Shown in pieces: positions 6,064 through 14,925 of a stretch of 34,442 nt of DNA (its first letter is position 1; every line of letters begins with the position of its first letter). The notes beneath the pieces are model-generated. The model was not told the origin of the DNA and ran no database searches. It worked only from the letters and a program-made list of their open reading frames with translations. The translations under genes were made by a program, and so were the position numbers. The stretch comes from Chitinophagales bacterium (GTDB lineage: Bacteria; Bacteroidota; Bacteroidia; Chitinophagales; LD1): positions 1-34,442 of the forward strand of contig JAEUUZ010000022.1 in assembly GCA_016786765.1 (NCBI GenBank). The letters run 5' to 3'.

Positions 6064-7467
6064 ATGTCACAATATCAAGTTACGGTTATTGGTTCCGGTC
6101 CGGGAGGTTATATTGCTGCTATTCGTTGCGCCCAATTGGGTATGAAAGTAGCTATTGTTGAAAAATATGCTGTGTTGGGCGGTACCTGTACCAATGTGGG
6201 CTGTATTCCTTCAAAAGCATTGTTAGACTCTTCAGAGCATTACGATGCGGCTGCACATAAATTTACCGAGCATGGGATTGAAGTGAAAGGTATTTCTTTC
6301 AATTTCAAAACTATGGTAGAACGCAAAAACGGTGTGGTGAAAGCCAACAACGATGGCATTGCGTTTTTAATGAAGAAGAATAAAATTGATGTGTATTACG
6401 GTATGGGTTCGTTTGTAACGAAAAACAAAATTGCCATTACCGATGCAGCCGGAAAGAAAACTGAAATAGAAACCGAGAAAACGATTATAGCAACCGGCTC
6501 AAAGCCAACAGCATTGCCGTTTTTACCGGTAGATAAGAAAAGAATTATTACTTCTACAGAAGCGTTGAACTTGCCGGAAGTACCTAAACACTTGGTGATT
6601 ATTGGCGGTGGAATTATTGGTGTAGAACTGGGTTCTGTATTTTTACGATTAGGAGCGAAGGTGACTGTGGTGGAATATTTGGATAAAATTATTCCGTCTA
6701 TGGACGAAGACTTAAGCAAAGAAATGCAGCGTGTATTGAAGAAACAAGGCATGGAGTTCATGTTGTCGCACAAGGTGAGTGGCGCAACGGTGAAAGGAAA
6801 AGAAGTAACCGTTTCGGCTGAAAATAAAAATGGCGAGAAGGTAGATGTGAAAGGCGATTATTGTTTAGTAGCGGTTGGTCGTGCGCCATATACAGAAGGC
6901 TTAGGTTTGGAAAATGCAGGTGTTACTTTAGATGAACGCAAGCGTATTCCGGTGAATGATCATTTGGAAACGGCTGTTCCGGGTATTTATGCATTGGGCG
7001 ATGTGGTGCGTGGTGCAATGTTGGCGCATAAAGCTGAAGAAGAAGGTGTTTTGGTTGCAGAGGTTATTGCCGGACAAAAACCGCATATCAACTACAATTT
7101 AATTCCGGGTGTGGCGTACACATGGCCTGAAGCCGCTAGCGTTGGTGCTACTGAAGCGGAATTGAAAGCGCAGGGTAAAACGTATAAGGTAGGAAAGTTT
7201 CCGTTCCGTGCATTAGGAAGAGCGCGTGCTTCAGGCGATTTAGATGGTTTTGTAAAAGTATTGGCCGATACCGCAACCGATGAAATTTTAGGGGTACATA
7301 TTTTAGGTGCTCGTGCTGCCGATTTAATTATTGAAGGTGTTGTGGCGATGGAGTATCGTGCCAGTGCTGAAGATGTTGCGCGTATGAGTCACCCGCATCC
7401 AACCTACACAGAAGCCTTTAAAGAAGCTTGTTTGATAGCTACTGATAACAGAGCATTGAATATGTAA
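6064..7467 (+). CDS. lpdA: Dihydrolipoyl dehydrogenase (E3)
   Basis: This flavoprotein reoxidises dihydrolipoamide in 2-oxo-acid dehydrogenase complexes and the glycine cleavage system, reducing NAD+. The 467 residues match the family. Visible motifs are the FAD-binding GSGPGGY (10-16), the redox disulfide in GGTCTNVGCIPSKAL (C42, C47), the NAD-binding GGGIIGVELGSVFLRLG, the second FAD motif ALGDVV, and the active-site His-Glu pair in HPHPTYTEAFKEA near the C-terminus. The gene stands alone between a possible promoter and a strong terminator; no E1 or E2 gene lies nearby, so it may serve several complexes. The start is well placed because only two residues precede the conserved beta strand. 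Confidence 0.97.
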   Translation: MSQYQVTVIGSGPGGYIAAIRCAQLGMKVAIVEKYAVLGGTCTNVGCIPSKALLDSSEHYDAAAHKFTEHGIEVKGISFNFKTMVERKNGVVKANNDGIAFLMKKNKIDVYYGMGSFVTKNKIAITDAAGKKTEIETEKTIIATGSKPTALPFLPVDKKRIITSTEALNLPEVPKHLVIIGGGIIGVELGSVFLRLGAKVTVVEYLDKIIPSMDEDLSKEMQRVLKKQGMEFMLSHKVSGATVKGKEVTVSAENKNGEKVDVKGDYCLVAVGRAPYTEGLGLENAGVTLDERKRIPVNDHLETAVPGIYALGDVVRGAMLAHKAEEEGVLVAEVIAGQKPHINYNLIPGVAYTWPEAASVGATEAELKAQGKTYKVGKFPFRALGRARASGDLDGFVKVLADTATDEILGVHILGARAADLIIEGVVAMEYRASAEDVARMSHPHPTYTEAFKEACLIATDNRALNM

Positions 7468-7486
7468 TTTGTTTTGAACGTATTTG

Positions 7487-7519
7487 AAAAGGCACAGGCG
7501 TTTGGCTTGTGCCTTTTTT
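7487..7519. terminator. Bidirectional terminator between lpdA and the hydrolase
   Basis: AAAAGGCACAGGC (7487-7499) pairs with GCTTGTGCCTTTT (7505-7517) through one G.T pair, around a 5-nt loop, followed by T. The A-flanked left side lets it work for both convergent genes. Confidence 0.8.
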
Positions 7520-7525
7520 CTTGCG

Positions 7526-8461
7526 CTATTGTTCAAAAAAACGCAACACAGCATCATGCGTTTCCTTTGTTTTTTCTATCATCGGTACATGTCCGCAAGA
7601 GTCGAAAATAAGGACTTCGCTGTTTTTTATATCGTGACGAAAACGCTCTGCATGTTCAACCGGAATAATTTTGTCTTGCTTGCCCCAAACAATTAATGTT
7701 GGACATTGCACGCGACTGATTAACGTGGTGTCAGGGAATTGTTTAGAACGAGCCAATGCCAACATAAAGGCTAGATTCCCTTCACGGTTTGATGAAATAT
7801 TGTTTTTGATAACGCTCTCCGGATTTACCTTTGATTTATCGGCATAACAGTTTTCGGCACCACTTTTCGACATAAACATAGGCATTCCTCTATCGAAAAT
7901 TTTCCCTACCGATTTGTATTTGAACATCGCTAATTTATCGGCAACAGCTTTTGTGTCGTAGCCTGCGCTATTGAGTAATACTAATTTTTTAACGCGCTCA
8001 GGCTGCTCACCGGCAGTAAGCCATGCAATACCTCCGCCCATTGAGTTTCCGATAACATACAACGAATCGATGTGTAATGTGTCGAGCATAAAACGCATAT
8101 AGTCGTTATAGTCTTGAATATAGTTTTCGTTTTCTTTCACCGAAGGAAAATCGGAAAGTCCGAAGCCCGGTAAATCAACTCGAATAACACGAAAACTATC
8201 TTTGAACGCATCGGCTAATGCATCAAAGTTCATATACGATCCTCCAAAACCATGGATCATCAATATCGGAAAGCCTTTGCCTTCATCGGTATAATGCACT
8301 TCGGCATCGCGCCATTTCAAAAAGTGCGAAGCCGATGAAGCTAATTTACTTTTCGCTTCTTGCTTGGAAACAATAGCACTCGGACGAAGAAATACCACAG
8401 CTGTGATTAAGAGTATGCTGGCGATAAAGAAAAAGCCTAAGAAGCGAAACAGTTTTTTCAT
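7526..8461 (-). CDS. Alpha/beta hydrolase, membrane-anchored or exported
   Basis: The protein has an N-terminal hydrophobic segment (KLFRFLGFFFIASILLITAV), which could be a signal anchor, followed by a full alpha/beta-hydrolase domain. The oxyanion region is HGFGGSYMNF, the nucleophile elbow is GNSMGGG (Ser), the acid is in WGKQDKIIP (Asp) and the base in CGHVPMIEK (His). The order and spacing are those of the esterase/epoxide-hydrolase-like group; the substrate cannot be inferred. I chose the ATG at 8461 (311 residues) because the longer reading begins with TTG at 8515 and would add a polar stretch before the hydrophobic segment. It follows selD on the same strand with a gap of 54 bp, so co-transcription is possible, but a functional link to selenium is not indicated. 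Confidence 0.85.
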   Translation of the reverse strand: MKKLFRFLGFFFIASILLITAVVFLRPSAIVSKQEAKSKLASSASHFLKWRDAEVHYTDEGKGFPILMIHGFGGSYMNFDALADAFKDSFRVIRVDLPGFGLSDFPSVKENENYIQDYNDYMRFMLDTLHIDSLYVIGNSMGGGIAWLTAGEQPERVKKLVLLNSAGYDTKAVADKLAMFKYKSVGKIFDRGMPMFMSKSGAENCYADKSKVNPESVIKNNISSNREGNLAFMLALARSKQFPDTTLISRVQCPTLIVWGKQDKIIPVEHAERFRHDIKNSEVLIFDSCGHVPMIEKTKETHDAVLRFFEQ

Positions 8462-8515
8462 TGCAATTGAATTGTTTGCGAAACTAATTTTTTTTGTGCT
8501 GTACAAGCTCAGCAA

Positions 8516-9559
8516 TTATAGAACTTCAATCAAATGTTCTTTTTGGGAAGTCAACGTTCCAAAGGATTCAAGGGCTAATCCGTTTGCTTTTGCTATTGTT
8601 ACAAATTCATGTTCTTGACCGGAAGCAACTGCAACCAATAAGCCACCGCTCGTTTGCGGATCGGCAAGAATGAGTTTATATGCTTCATTCTGCAGTTTGA
8701 TTTTCGAGCCATAACTATCCCAATTGCGATGTGTACCACCGGGTACAGCGCCTTGTTCGATGTAATGCAATGCCTCTACAAACACCGGTATTTTATCGTA
8801 ATGAATTTGTGCACTTAGTTTACTGCCTTCGCACATTTCTGTCAAATGGCCTAATAGTCCGAATCCGGTGACATCTGTCATAGCATGTACATAAGGTAAT
8901 GTAGCAAACACTTCACCTATTTTATTTAGCTTCATCATCGATTCAGGAGCAATGTGTTGATGTTCGGGTAGGAGTATGCCTTTCTTCTCGGCAGTGGTTA
9001 AAGCCCCTACACCAAGGGGTTTGGTAAGAAATAAGGAACACCCTTCAGTTGCCGTGTTGTTCTTTTTAAGCTGCGAAATATTCACCCGGCCGGTTACTGC
9101 TAATCCAAAAATCGGTTCCTTAGAATCTATACTATGTCCACCGGCTAATAAAATGCCTGCATCTGCACAAGCTTGTCGTGCACCATCCAGAACCCTTGCG
9201 GCTACTGACGCATCGAGTTTCGCAATGGGCCATCCTAATATTGCAATCGCGAGTAAAGGGCTTCCTCCCATAGCATATACATCACTGATAGCGTTCACTG
9301 AAGCAATTCTTCCGAAGTCGAATGCATCATCTACAATGGGCATGAAAAAATCGGTGGTGCTGATAATAGCTGTACCATCTTCTAAATCATAAACCGCTGC
9401 ATCATCTTTTGCTTCGTTGCCAACCAATAAGCGTTTGCTATCCGGTAATGTGCCTTGAATCATAGCAGTAGAATGGAGTATGCTGTCCAAAACTTTTGGT
9501 GCAATCTTACATCCGCAACCTGCACCGTGGCTGTATTGTGTGAGTTTTATATTTTCCAT
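8516..9559 (-). CDS. selD: Selenide, water dikinase (selenophosphate synthase)
   Basis: SelD makes selenophosphate from selenide and ATP. The 347 residues begin with [19 protein letters not shown], where C15 and K18 correspond to the catalytic C17 and K20 of E. coli SelD. The glycine-rich and aspartate motifs of the AIRS/PurM fold follow ([43 protein letters not shown]). The active position is Cys, not selenocysteine. The start codon overlaps the stop of selU (TAATG), so the two are translationally coupled, and the product of SelD is the direct substrate of SelU. No selA, selB or tRNA-Sec gene is seen in this window. Confidence 0.97.
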   Translation of the reverse strand: MENIKLTQYSHGAGCGCKIAPKVLDSILHSTAMIQGTLPDSKRLLVGNEAKDDAAVYDLEDGTAIISTTDFFMPIVDDAFDFGRIASVNAISDVYAMGGSPLLAIAILGWPIAKLDASVAARVLDGARQACADAGILLAGGHSIDSKEPIFGLAVTGRVNISQLKKNNTATEGCSLFLTKPLGVGALTTAEKKGILLPEHQHIAPESMMKLNKIGEVFATLPYVHAMTDVTGFGLLGHLTEMCEGSKLSAQIHYDKIPVFVEALHYIEQGAVPGGTHRNWDSYGSKIKLQNEAYKLILADPQTSGGLLVAVASGQEHEFVTIAKANGLALESFGTLTSQKEHLIEVL

Positions 9560-10590
9560 TACGCGCTTGTTTTTTGAATAAGAATGTTTGCAATTTCTTG
9601 ATAGCTCTGTTTGTCGAAAAGCAGATCTTCTGCAATAGGATGTTGTTTTTTTGTTGCACTGAAGTGATACGCTTTGTCGTAATACCGTAACATTATTTTG
9701 GCAACTTCTTCCAATTGATTTTGCTGTAATGCTTCAAGCGCATTGTTCATGGATTCAGTGCCCATACGTTTCGCTAAGGGACGAATACACTCACTTAATG
9801 ATTCAATCGGGAATGACGCATATTGGTTCATCAAATGGCGAATTCTTCTTTCATAGGGTAAATGAATTTTGAAAACGGGAGCAGCTTTCAATTGTACCCA
9901 AAATGGTTCAGGAATATAACAAGTGCCTAGTGCTTTACTTTCATCTTCTAACCAACATGTTTTGTTGCAGTCAATTCGCGAAACTGCTAGATGTAAATTG
10001 TTTTCAAACTGTTCAGGCTTGGGTTGTGGAGCTTGACCTAATCCGCCAAAAGCCGATCCTTTGTGATTGGCGATTTTTTCTAAGTCGATAATTTGTGCTC
10101 CGGTTTTTTGCAATGCATAAAGAATTTCTGTTTTTCCGCTTCCGGTTTCTCCGCCAATTACACAAAGTTTTAGAGGCCTTGCAAAATCATCTAAAACGTT
10201 TTGACGATAAGCTTTGTAGCCGCCTTGTAAAACGTATACTTCATAGCCCAACAGGTTAATTAGCCAAGCCAATGCGCCTGAACGCATGCCGCCACGCCAA
10301 CAATGAATGAATACTTTTTTTTCCTGTGTTATTGTGCGAAGGGAGCGCGCAAAATCGCCCATTTTTTTGCCTACAATGTCGAGCCCAATTTCAATTGCTT
10401 TTTCTTTGCCTTCTTTTTTGTATGCGGTACCTACCACTGCTCGTTCTTCATCATTAAAAAGCGGAAAACTTGTTGCGTGAGGAATATGCCCTTTGTTGAA
10501 TTCTTTTGGTGCACGAACATCCAAAATTTGATAACCTTCCGATTGTTGCAGGAACTCTTGAATAGAAAGATATTGTATAGGTGTTGACAT
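9559..10590 (-). CDS. selU: tRNA 2-selenouridine synthase
   Basis: SelU (MnmH, YbbB) replaces the sulfur of 2-thiouridine at the tRNA wobble position with selenium, using selenophosphate. Counted from the ATG at 10590 the protein has 343 residues. The N-terminal rhodanese domain carries the essential cysteine C97 in [16 protein letters not shown], at the same number as in E. coli. A P-loop GETGSGKT follows at 147-154, then DLE. The ORF can be extended to a TTG at 10608, but the ATG gives the better N-terminus. selD follows with a 1-nt overlap. A 9-bp inverted repeat and a possible -7 box lie directly upstream. Confidence 0.95.
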   Translation of the reverse strand: MSTPIQYLSIQEFLQQSEGYQILDVRAPKEFNKGHIPHATSFPLFNDEERAVVGTAYKKEGKEKAIEIGLDIVGKKMGDFARSLRTITQEKKVFIHCWRGGMRSGALAWLINLLGYEVYVLQGGYKAYRQNVLDDFARPLKLCVIGGETGSGKTEILYALQKTGAQIIDLEKIANHKGSAFGGLGQAPQPKPEQFENNLHLAVSRIDCNKTCWLEDESKALGTCYIPEPFWVQLKAAPVFKIHLPYERRIRHLMNQYASFPIESLSECIRPLAKRMGTESMNNALEALQQNQLEEVAKIMLRYYDKAYHFSATKKQHPIAEDLLFDKQSYQEIANILIQKTSA

Positions 10591-10596
10591 ACTGCT

Positions 10597-10630
10597 CAAA
10601 AATAGCAATCGCTTCGCATTTTTGCTATTT
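10597..10630 (-). promoter_or_regulatory. Inverted repeat overlapping a -7 box upstream of selU
   Basis: AAATAGCAA (10600-10608) and TTGCTATTT (10622-10630) form a perfect 9-bp inverted repeat with a 13-nt spacer. On the minus strand TATTTTTG (10604-10597) fits the TAnnTTTG box and overlaps one arm. No clear -33 TTG is present. If this box is used, the transcript would begin about at the ATG (10590) and be nearly leaderless. Confidence 0.35.
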
Positions 10631-10714
10631 GTCTATATTTTATGCGTTTGGAATGTAGAGTAGCGATTTCTTCCGCACTTTAAAACTATAAGTAAAGAGG
10701 AATCAATTAATGTC

Positions 10715-11629
10715 CTATAATTCTTTGATAGCTTTGCTTTTGAAGAATTGCTGGCCAAAAGCCACCAAAAATACACCTGTAAAAATAAAGAGTGCAGCGA
10801 TAACTTTGTTCCAACTCAATGCATCTTTGCCTACTGCAATGGAAATAATAGCGGCAAGAATAGGTTGTAAATAAATGTAAGCACCTACCACTGAAGAGTG
10901 AACTTCACGAAGGGCTAAAATGTTGAATAAATAGGCACAGAAGGTAACGAAGATAACAACGAATGCCAGTGCGAGCCAAGCGTTTGCAGTGAATGTTTGC
11001 CACTGAATGGAATGGAATTGATTCCAACCTAAAACGATTACAGGCAGCAACCCAAATAGGAATACCCATTTAATAACTGTCATGGGATGATACTTCTTCA
11101 TCAATGGTCTTACCATTACTAAATACAATGCATAAGATGCCGCATTCAGTAAAATGAAAATATCGCCCAACATCGTTTCTGATGAAAAATTGAATTGCTT
11201 TCCACTAATAATCAAGAATGCTCCGGTTGCCCCAAACAAAATGCCTGCAATCTTGTACCAAGTGGGTTGTTCGTGTTTGATGAAAAACGAAATCACCATT
11301 ACTAATATTGGTGTGGTAATCATAATCAGTGCACCATTGATTGGCGTAGTTAAATTTAATCCGGCATAAAACATTTCTTGATTAATCACTACGCCAAAAA
11401 GGGCACAGCCAATGAGGAGCGGAATGTCTTTTCGTTTTATTTTTTCGTTCACCCAGAAAAAGTCAACAGCGAAAAACAATAGAACGGTTATGGATACGCG
11501 AATAAAGATAAATGCCTGAGGTAAAATGAACTCAGGCATTAACGTTTTAGAAATAATGAAGTTTGCTCCGTAGAACAAATTCACTAAAAAGAGTAAGATG
11601 TGCGCTATTGCTTTTCTCGAAAGCATCAT
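10715..11629 (-). CDS. EamA/DMT-superfamily transporter
   Basis: The 304-residue protein is almost entirely hydrophobic, with about ten predicted membrane helices arranged as two EamA halves. The first half runs to about 145 (it includes FYGANFIISKTLMPEF and ALIMITTPILVMVISFFI), the second to about 295 (it includes SSVVGAYIYLQPILAAIIS). These proteins export small metabolites such as amino acids or related compounds; the substrate is unknown. Its ATG overlaps the stop codon of glyS by 4 nt (ATGA), so translation is probably coupled. A second ATG follows at once (ATGATG), so the first residue may be one codon later. The positively charged C-terminal tail (KSKAIKEL) fits a cytoplasmic end. Confidence 0.88.
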   Translation of the reverse strand: MMLSRKAIAHILLFLVNLFYGANFIISKTLMPEFILPQAFIFIRVSITVLLFFAVDFFWVNEKIKRKDIPLLIGCALFGVVINQEMFYAGLNLTTPINGALIMITTPILVMVISFFIKHEQPTWYKIAGILFGATGAFLIISGKQFNFSSETMLGDIFILLNAASYALYLVMVRPLMKKYHPMTVIKWVFLFGLLPVIVLGWNQFHSIQWQTFTANAWLALAFVVIFVTFCAYLFNILALREVHSSVVGAYIYLQPILAAIISIAVGKDALSWNKVIAALFIFTGVFLVAFGQQFFKSKAIKEL

Positions 11630-13167
11630 CGTAAACCTTTTCTCCAGTCTGTTTTTTCGCTCACCACGGCTTTTAATTGGTCGATTGAAACGCGTTCTTG
11701 TTTCATGGTGTCGCGGTCGCGAAGCGTTACCGTATTATCTTCTAATGTTTGATGATCGATGGTAATACAATATGGTGTCCCAATGGCATCTTGGCGTCTG
11801 TATCGTTTTCCGATGGCATCTTTTTCTTCAAAGAAACAATTGGTTTCGAATTTCAAGTCGTTGTATATTTCTCTCGCTTTTTCCGATAGTCCGTCTTTTT
11901 TCATCAATGGCAATACAGCAACTTTAATAGGCGCAAGGAACGCAGGAAGTCTTAAAACTGTTCGGTCTGAACCATCTTCCAATTTTTCTTGTTCAAACGC
12001 ATTACACATAACCGCTAAGAAGGTTCGGTTTAAGCCCACCGATGTTTCTACCACATACGGCACATAACTTTGATTCAATTCCGGATCAAAGTATTGCAAT
12101 TTCTTGCCACTTAAATTTTGGTGTTGCGTTAAATCGAAATCGGTACGCGAGTGAATACCTTCCATTTCTTTGAAACCGAATGGAAACTCAAATTCAATAT
12201 CTACAGCCGCATTAGCATAGTGTGCAGTTTTTAAATGGTCTTTGAATTTTAGTTTAGAGGCAGGGAATCCAAGCGATTTATGCCATTGCATACGCGCTTC
12301 TTTCCAATGCTTGTACCATTCCATTTCAGAACCGGGCCGAACAAAGAATTGCATTTCCATTTGCTCGAATTCGCGGGTACGGAAAATAAACTGACGAGCA
12401 ACAATTTCATTTCGGAATGCTTTACCAACTTGCGCTATACCAAATGGAATACGCTGACGAGAAGTATTCAATACATTTAAGAAGTTTACAAAAATGCCTT
12501 GTGCTGTTTCAGGACGAAGATAAATAGTGTCTGAATCCTCAGCCACAGAGCCCATTTGGGTTGAGAACATGAGGTTGAACTGACGAACATCTGTCCAGTT
12601 GCGTGAACCACTTATCGGACAAACGATTTCCAAATCAACAATAATTTGTTTGATCTCATCTAGGTTGCTATCCTCTAGCGCTTTTTTGAAACGCGCTTCA
12701 ATTGCATCGACCTTTTCGCGATTGCGAAGTACATTCGGGTTCGTTTGTAAAAACATGGCTTTGTCAAACGTTTCACCAAATTTCTTCTCTGCCTTCTCCA
12801 CTTCTTTGGTGATTTTATCTTCCATTTTTGCCATGGCTTCTTCAATCAGCACATCTGCACGATAACGCTTCTTCGAATCTTTATTGTCAATCAATGGATC
12901 GTTGAATGCATCTACGTGTCCGCTGGCCTTCCATGTTTTTGGGTGCATAAAAATAGCCGCATCCAAACCCACAATATTCTCGTTTAATTGAACCATCGAT
13001 TTCCACCAGTAGTCTTGGATGTTTCGTTTAAGCTCTATACCATATTGACCGTAATCGTAAACGGCACCAAGTCCGTCATAAATTTCCGAAGATGGGAATA
13101 TGAATCCGTATTCTTTGCAATGGGAAATAACTTCCTGTAAATTGTTTGTGCTTGTTTCTTTACTCAT
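11626..13167 (-). CDS. glyS: Glycyl-tRNA synthetase, alpha2 (eukaryotic/archaeal-like) type
   Basis: The enzyme charges tRNA-Gly. It is a class II synthetase of the single-chain homodimeric type, 513 residues from the ATG at 13167. Landmarks are the N-terminal GFIFPSSEIYDGLGAVYDYG, the class II motif 2 region FRNEIVARQFIFRTREFEQMEMQ (in part), motif 3 near VETSVGLNRTFLAVMC with its arginine, and the C-terminal anticodon-binding domain starting near PIKVAVLPLMKK. A long insertion after the N-terminal catalytic segment is normal for this type. A TTG at 13194 would add nine residues without conservation, so the ATG is preferred. The EamA transporter follows with a 4-nt overlap, an unusual partner for a synthetase. 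Confidence 0.95.
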   Translation of the reverse strand: MSKETSTNNLQEVISHCKEYGFIFPSSEIYDGLGAVYDYGQYGIELKRNIQDYWWKSMVQLNENIVGLDAAIFMHPKTWKASGHVDAFNDPLIDNKDSKKRYRADVLIEEAMAKMEDKITKEVEKAEKKFGETFDKAMFLQTNPNVLRNREKVDAIEARFKKALEDSNLDEIKQIIVDLEIVCPISGSRNWTDVRQFNLMFSTQMGSVAEDSDTIYLRPETAQGIFVNFLNVLNTSRQRIPFGIAQVGKAFRNEIVARQFIFRTREFEQMEMQFFVRPGSEMEWYKHWKEARMQWHKSLGFPASKLKFKDHLKTAHYANAAVDIEFEFPFGFKEMEGIHSRTDFDLTQHQNLSGKKLQYFDPELNQSYVPYVVETSVGLNRTFLAVMCNAFEQEKLEDGSDRTVLRLPAFLAPIKVAVLPLMKKDGLSEKAREIYNDLKFETNCFFEEKDAIGKRYRRQDAIGTPYCITIDHQTLEDNTVTLRDRDTMKQERVSIDQLKAVVSEKTDWRKGLR

Positions 13168-13345
13168 AACGGGCGAATATAAGGATTTATCCAAATCAAT
13201 GTTTTATTGATTAGTCTATATATATCAATACGTTATGCTTTGTGCGAAAAAATATTGCTAAAAAGATTGCGCTTTTTGTAACAATTCATTCCGCAGAGGC
13301 GTAACTCAAAATAGGTTCTATTTTTCACTTTTAAATTCCTACAAT

Positions 13346-13705
13346 ATGAAAAAGCTATTTACACTTGCAACACTTTCCATCCTAGTTATAACTTCAGCTT
13401 TTGCTTCCGGCCATAAAAAGGAGGTGAGTGGTTTAAAAGCAACCGTACATGAAATTGATGGTATTTATGTATTGGTACCTACCTCTTTTAGTGATCATAA
13501 ATTGATTCCGCTTGGACTTCCTGCTGAATATGAAGTAGAAGGCTTAGAAGTTACAGTAGAAGGAACAATTTCGAAATGTAAAAGTAAACGTATCGATATT
13601 TCAATTAGCGCCATTGCAGTTGAACAAGACGTGCAAAAAAAATTAGGTCTTCACCACATTGAGTATAACAACCGATCATACGCCTTATCCGCATCACGAT
13701 TTTAA
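13346..13705 (+). CDS. Small secreted protein, paralog 1 of 4
   Basis: I do not recognise a named family. The 119-residue protein has a signal peptide (MKKLFTLATLSILVITSAFA, cleavage near residue 20-21) and a mature part of about 98 residues that looks beta-rich. The central motif GLPAEYEVEGLEVTVEGTIS is shared with the next three genes. The C-terminal half (AVEQDVQKKLGLHHIEYN and YALSA) is nearly the same in paralog 2, so these two are recent duplicates. It is probably periplasmic or at the cell surface; it lacks a lipobox Cys. A strong terminator follows, so it is likely transcribed alone. Confidence 0.75.
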   Translation: MKKLFTLATLSILVITSAFASGHKKEVSGLKATVHEIDGIYVLVPTSFSDHKLIPLGLPAEYEVEGLEVTVEGTISKCKSKRIDISISAIAVEQDVQKKLGLHHIEYNNRSYALSASRF

Positions 13706-13724
13706 TTTGTTTTTTTATGTTTTG

Positions 13725-13758
13725 AACGGTCGCTTCTTTGAAGCGGCCGTTTTTTTTT
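13725..13758 (+). terminator. Intrinsic terminator after paralog 1
   Basis: AACGGTCGCTTC (13725-13736) pairs with GAAGCGGCCGTT (13740-13751) through one T.G pair, with a TTT loop and a tail of T to 13758. Confidence 0.85.
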
Positions 13759-13921
13759 GTGGGACTGAATCCTTTTGTTAGCAATGGTTTCAAACATTAT
13801 CTCTGGATGTAGTTCTCCACATTTTTTGGTGGATAACATCGTGCTAAAAGCCGTAACTTGAGGTTGCGAATAGCGTAGATATAAACAGTGATCGTATTTC
13901 ATCATTCTTAAATCTTATGTT

Positions 13922-14278
13922 ATGAAAAACATTTTTACTCTCGCTATCTTAACCCTAATAGCGACCTCTACTTTCGCGCTAACACATCACAAACACATTA
14001 ACGCATTGAAGGCAACAGTGCATGAAGTGAATGGTATGTTCGTATTGATACCCGAACAATTCAGCGATCATAAATTAATTCCACTCGGACTTCCGGCTGA
14101 GTATCAAATCGAAGGTCTTGCAGTTACTGTTGATGGCACTATTTCCCGTTGCAAAAATAAAACTATTGATATTGCTATCAATGCCATAGCCGTGGAGCAA
14201 GATGTTCAAAAGCAACTTGGATTACAGCATATAGAGTACAATATCAAGGCTTACGCACTTTCAGCGGCTAAATTTTAG
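13922..14278 (+). CDS. Small secreted protein, paralog 2 of 4
   Basis: The 118-residue product has a signal peptide (hydrophobic core IFTLAILTLIATSTFA) and aligns with paralog 1 over its whole length. Both share LKATVHE, FSDHKLIPLGLPAEY, the EGL-VTV-GTIS core, the block AVEQDVQK-LGL-HIEYN and the tail YALSA. A pair of basic His/Lys residues follows the cleavage site (THHKHIN). The function is unknown. It has its own upstream region of about 160 bp after the paralog 1 terminator, so it is probably a separate transcript. The level of identity suggests a local tandem duplication. Confidence 0.75.
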   Translation: MKNIFTLAILTLIATSTFALTHHKHINALKATVHEVNGMFVLIPEQFSDHKLIPLGLPAEYQIEGLAVTVDGTISRCKNKTIDIAINAIAVEQDVQKQLGLQHIEYNIKAYALSAAKF

Positions 14279-14342
14279 CCCCATTAACATAGTGCTTTCT
14301 TTTTTTGATAATCAATTAGTTAGAGTTAATTCTGTTGGCTGT

Positions 14343-14368
14343 CTCCTTTTTTTGAAAAAAAAGAGGAG
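14343..14368. repeat. Perfect small inverted repeat between paralogs 2 and 3
   Basis: CTCC plus seven T (14343-14353) is mirrored by a run of A and GGAG (14355-14368, with GA bulged). It could form an RNA hairpin, or be a weak terminator or leader element; no T tail follows. Confidence 0.35.
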
Positions 14369-14432
14369 TAAAGTGAAACATAATTCGCTGAAGGGCGTAC
14401 ATAAGAGTCCTTAACTAACTAATGGATAGATT

Positions 14433-14792
14433 ATGAAAAAGATGTTTACGCTCATTACAATTTGTTTTTTATCGTTTGGTGCCGCATTTGCATCAGGAAA
14501 GGGTAAAGCTATTAGTTCTCTAAAAGCACGCGTTCAGCAAGTTGGAGGTGCTTATGTTCTAGTACCAACTGAATATTGCGGGTACAATTTTAGTCCAATT
14601 GGTTTGCCTGATGAGTATCAGGTTGAAGGATTGACAGTTACTGTAGATGGCATAAGCTATCAAGAAAGAAAGACCAATGCAGATTTAGAAATTCATAAAA
14701 TAGCTGTCGACAAAGATGTAATGGATCAATTGGCATTACGCAATATTGCTTACATTATTAAATCTACTTCAAAACAAGTATTGAACTACTAA
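14433..14792 (+). CDS. Small secreted protein, paralog 3 of 4
   Basis: The 119-residue protein has a signal peptide (MFTLITICFLSFGAAFA) and keeps the core of paralogs 1 and 2: LKARVQQVGGAYVLVPTEY, then GLPDEYQVEGLTVTVDG, and IAVDKDVMDQLALRNI. It has lost the YALSA tail and gained a Cys in the middle (TEYCGYNF). It is clearly homologous but diverged. The function is unknown; export to the periplasm or surface is inferred from the signal peptide. A terminator follows at 14809-14850. Confidence 0.72.
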   Translation: MKKMFTLITICFLSFGAAFASGKGKAISSLKARVQQVGGAYVLVPTEYCGYNFSPIGLPDEYQVEGLTVTVDGISYQERKTNADLEIHKIAVDKDVMDQLALRNIAYIIKSTSKQVLNY

Positions 14793-14808
14793 TAGTTTCA
14801 GAATAGTT

Positions 14809-14850
14809 AAACGGCTGTTCCCTTTCAAAAGGAGCGGCCGTTTTGTTTTT
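14809..14850 (+). terminator. Intrinsic terminator after paralog 3
   Basis: AACGGC (14810-14815) pairs with GCCGTT (14837-14842), and an inner CCTTT/AAAGG (14821-14825 with about 14828-14832) closes the hairpin. T-rich sequence follows to 14850. Confidence 0.7.
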
Positions 14851-14877
14851 TTAGGCATTCGATTTCATCCATTAGTC

Positions 14878-14885
14878 TATATTTG
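14878..14885 (+). promoter_or_regulatory. -7 box upstream of paralog 4 and gldA
   Basis: TATATTTG fits TAnnTTTG exactly and lies 40 bp before the ATG at 14926. I see no clear -33 TTG at the usual distance. It follows directly on a terminator, as expected for a new transcript. Confidence 0.4.
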
Positions 14886-14925
14886 GCACGATTCTTTTCT
14901 ATCTTTATTTTGAAAGCATAAACGA

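Noticed and set aside
8976-9392. 138-codon plus-strand frame inside selD
   Set aside because: It lies fully antisense to selD, which is conserved end to end.
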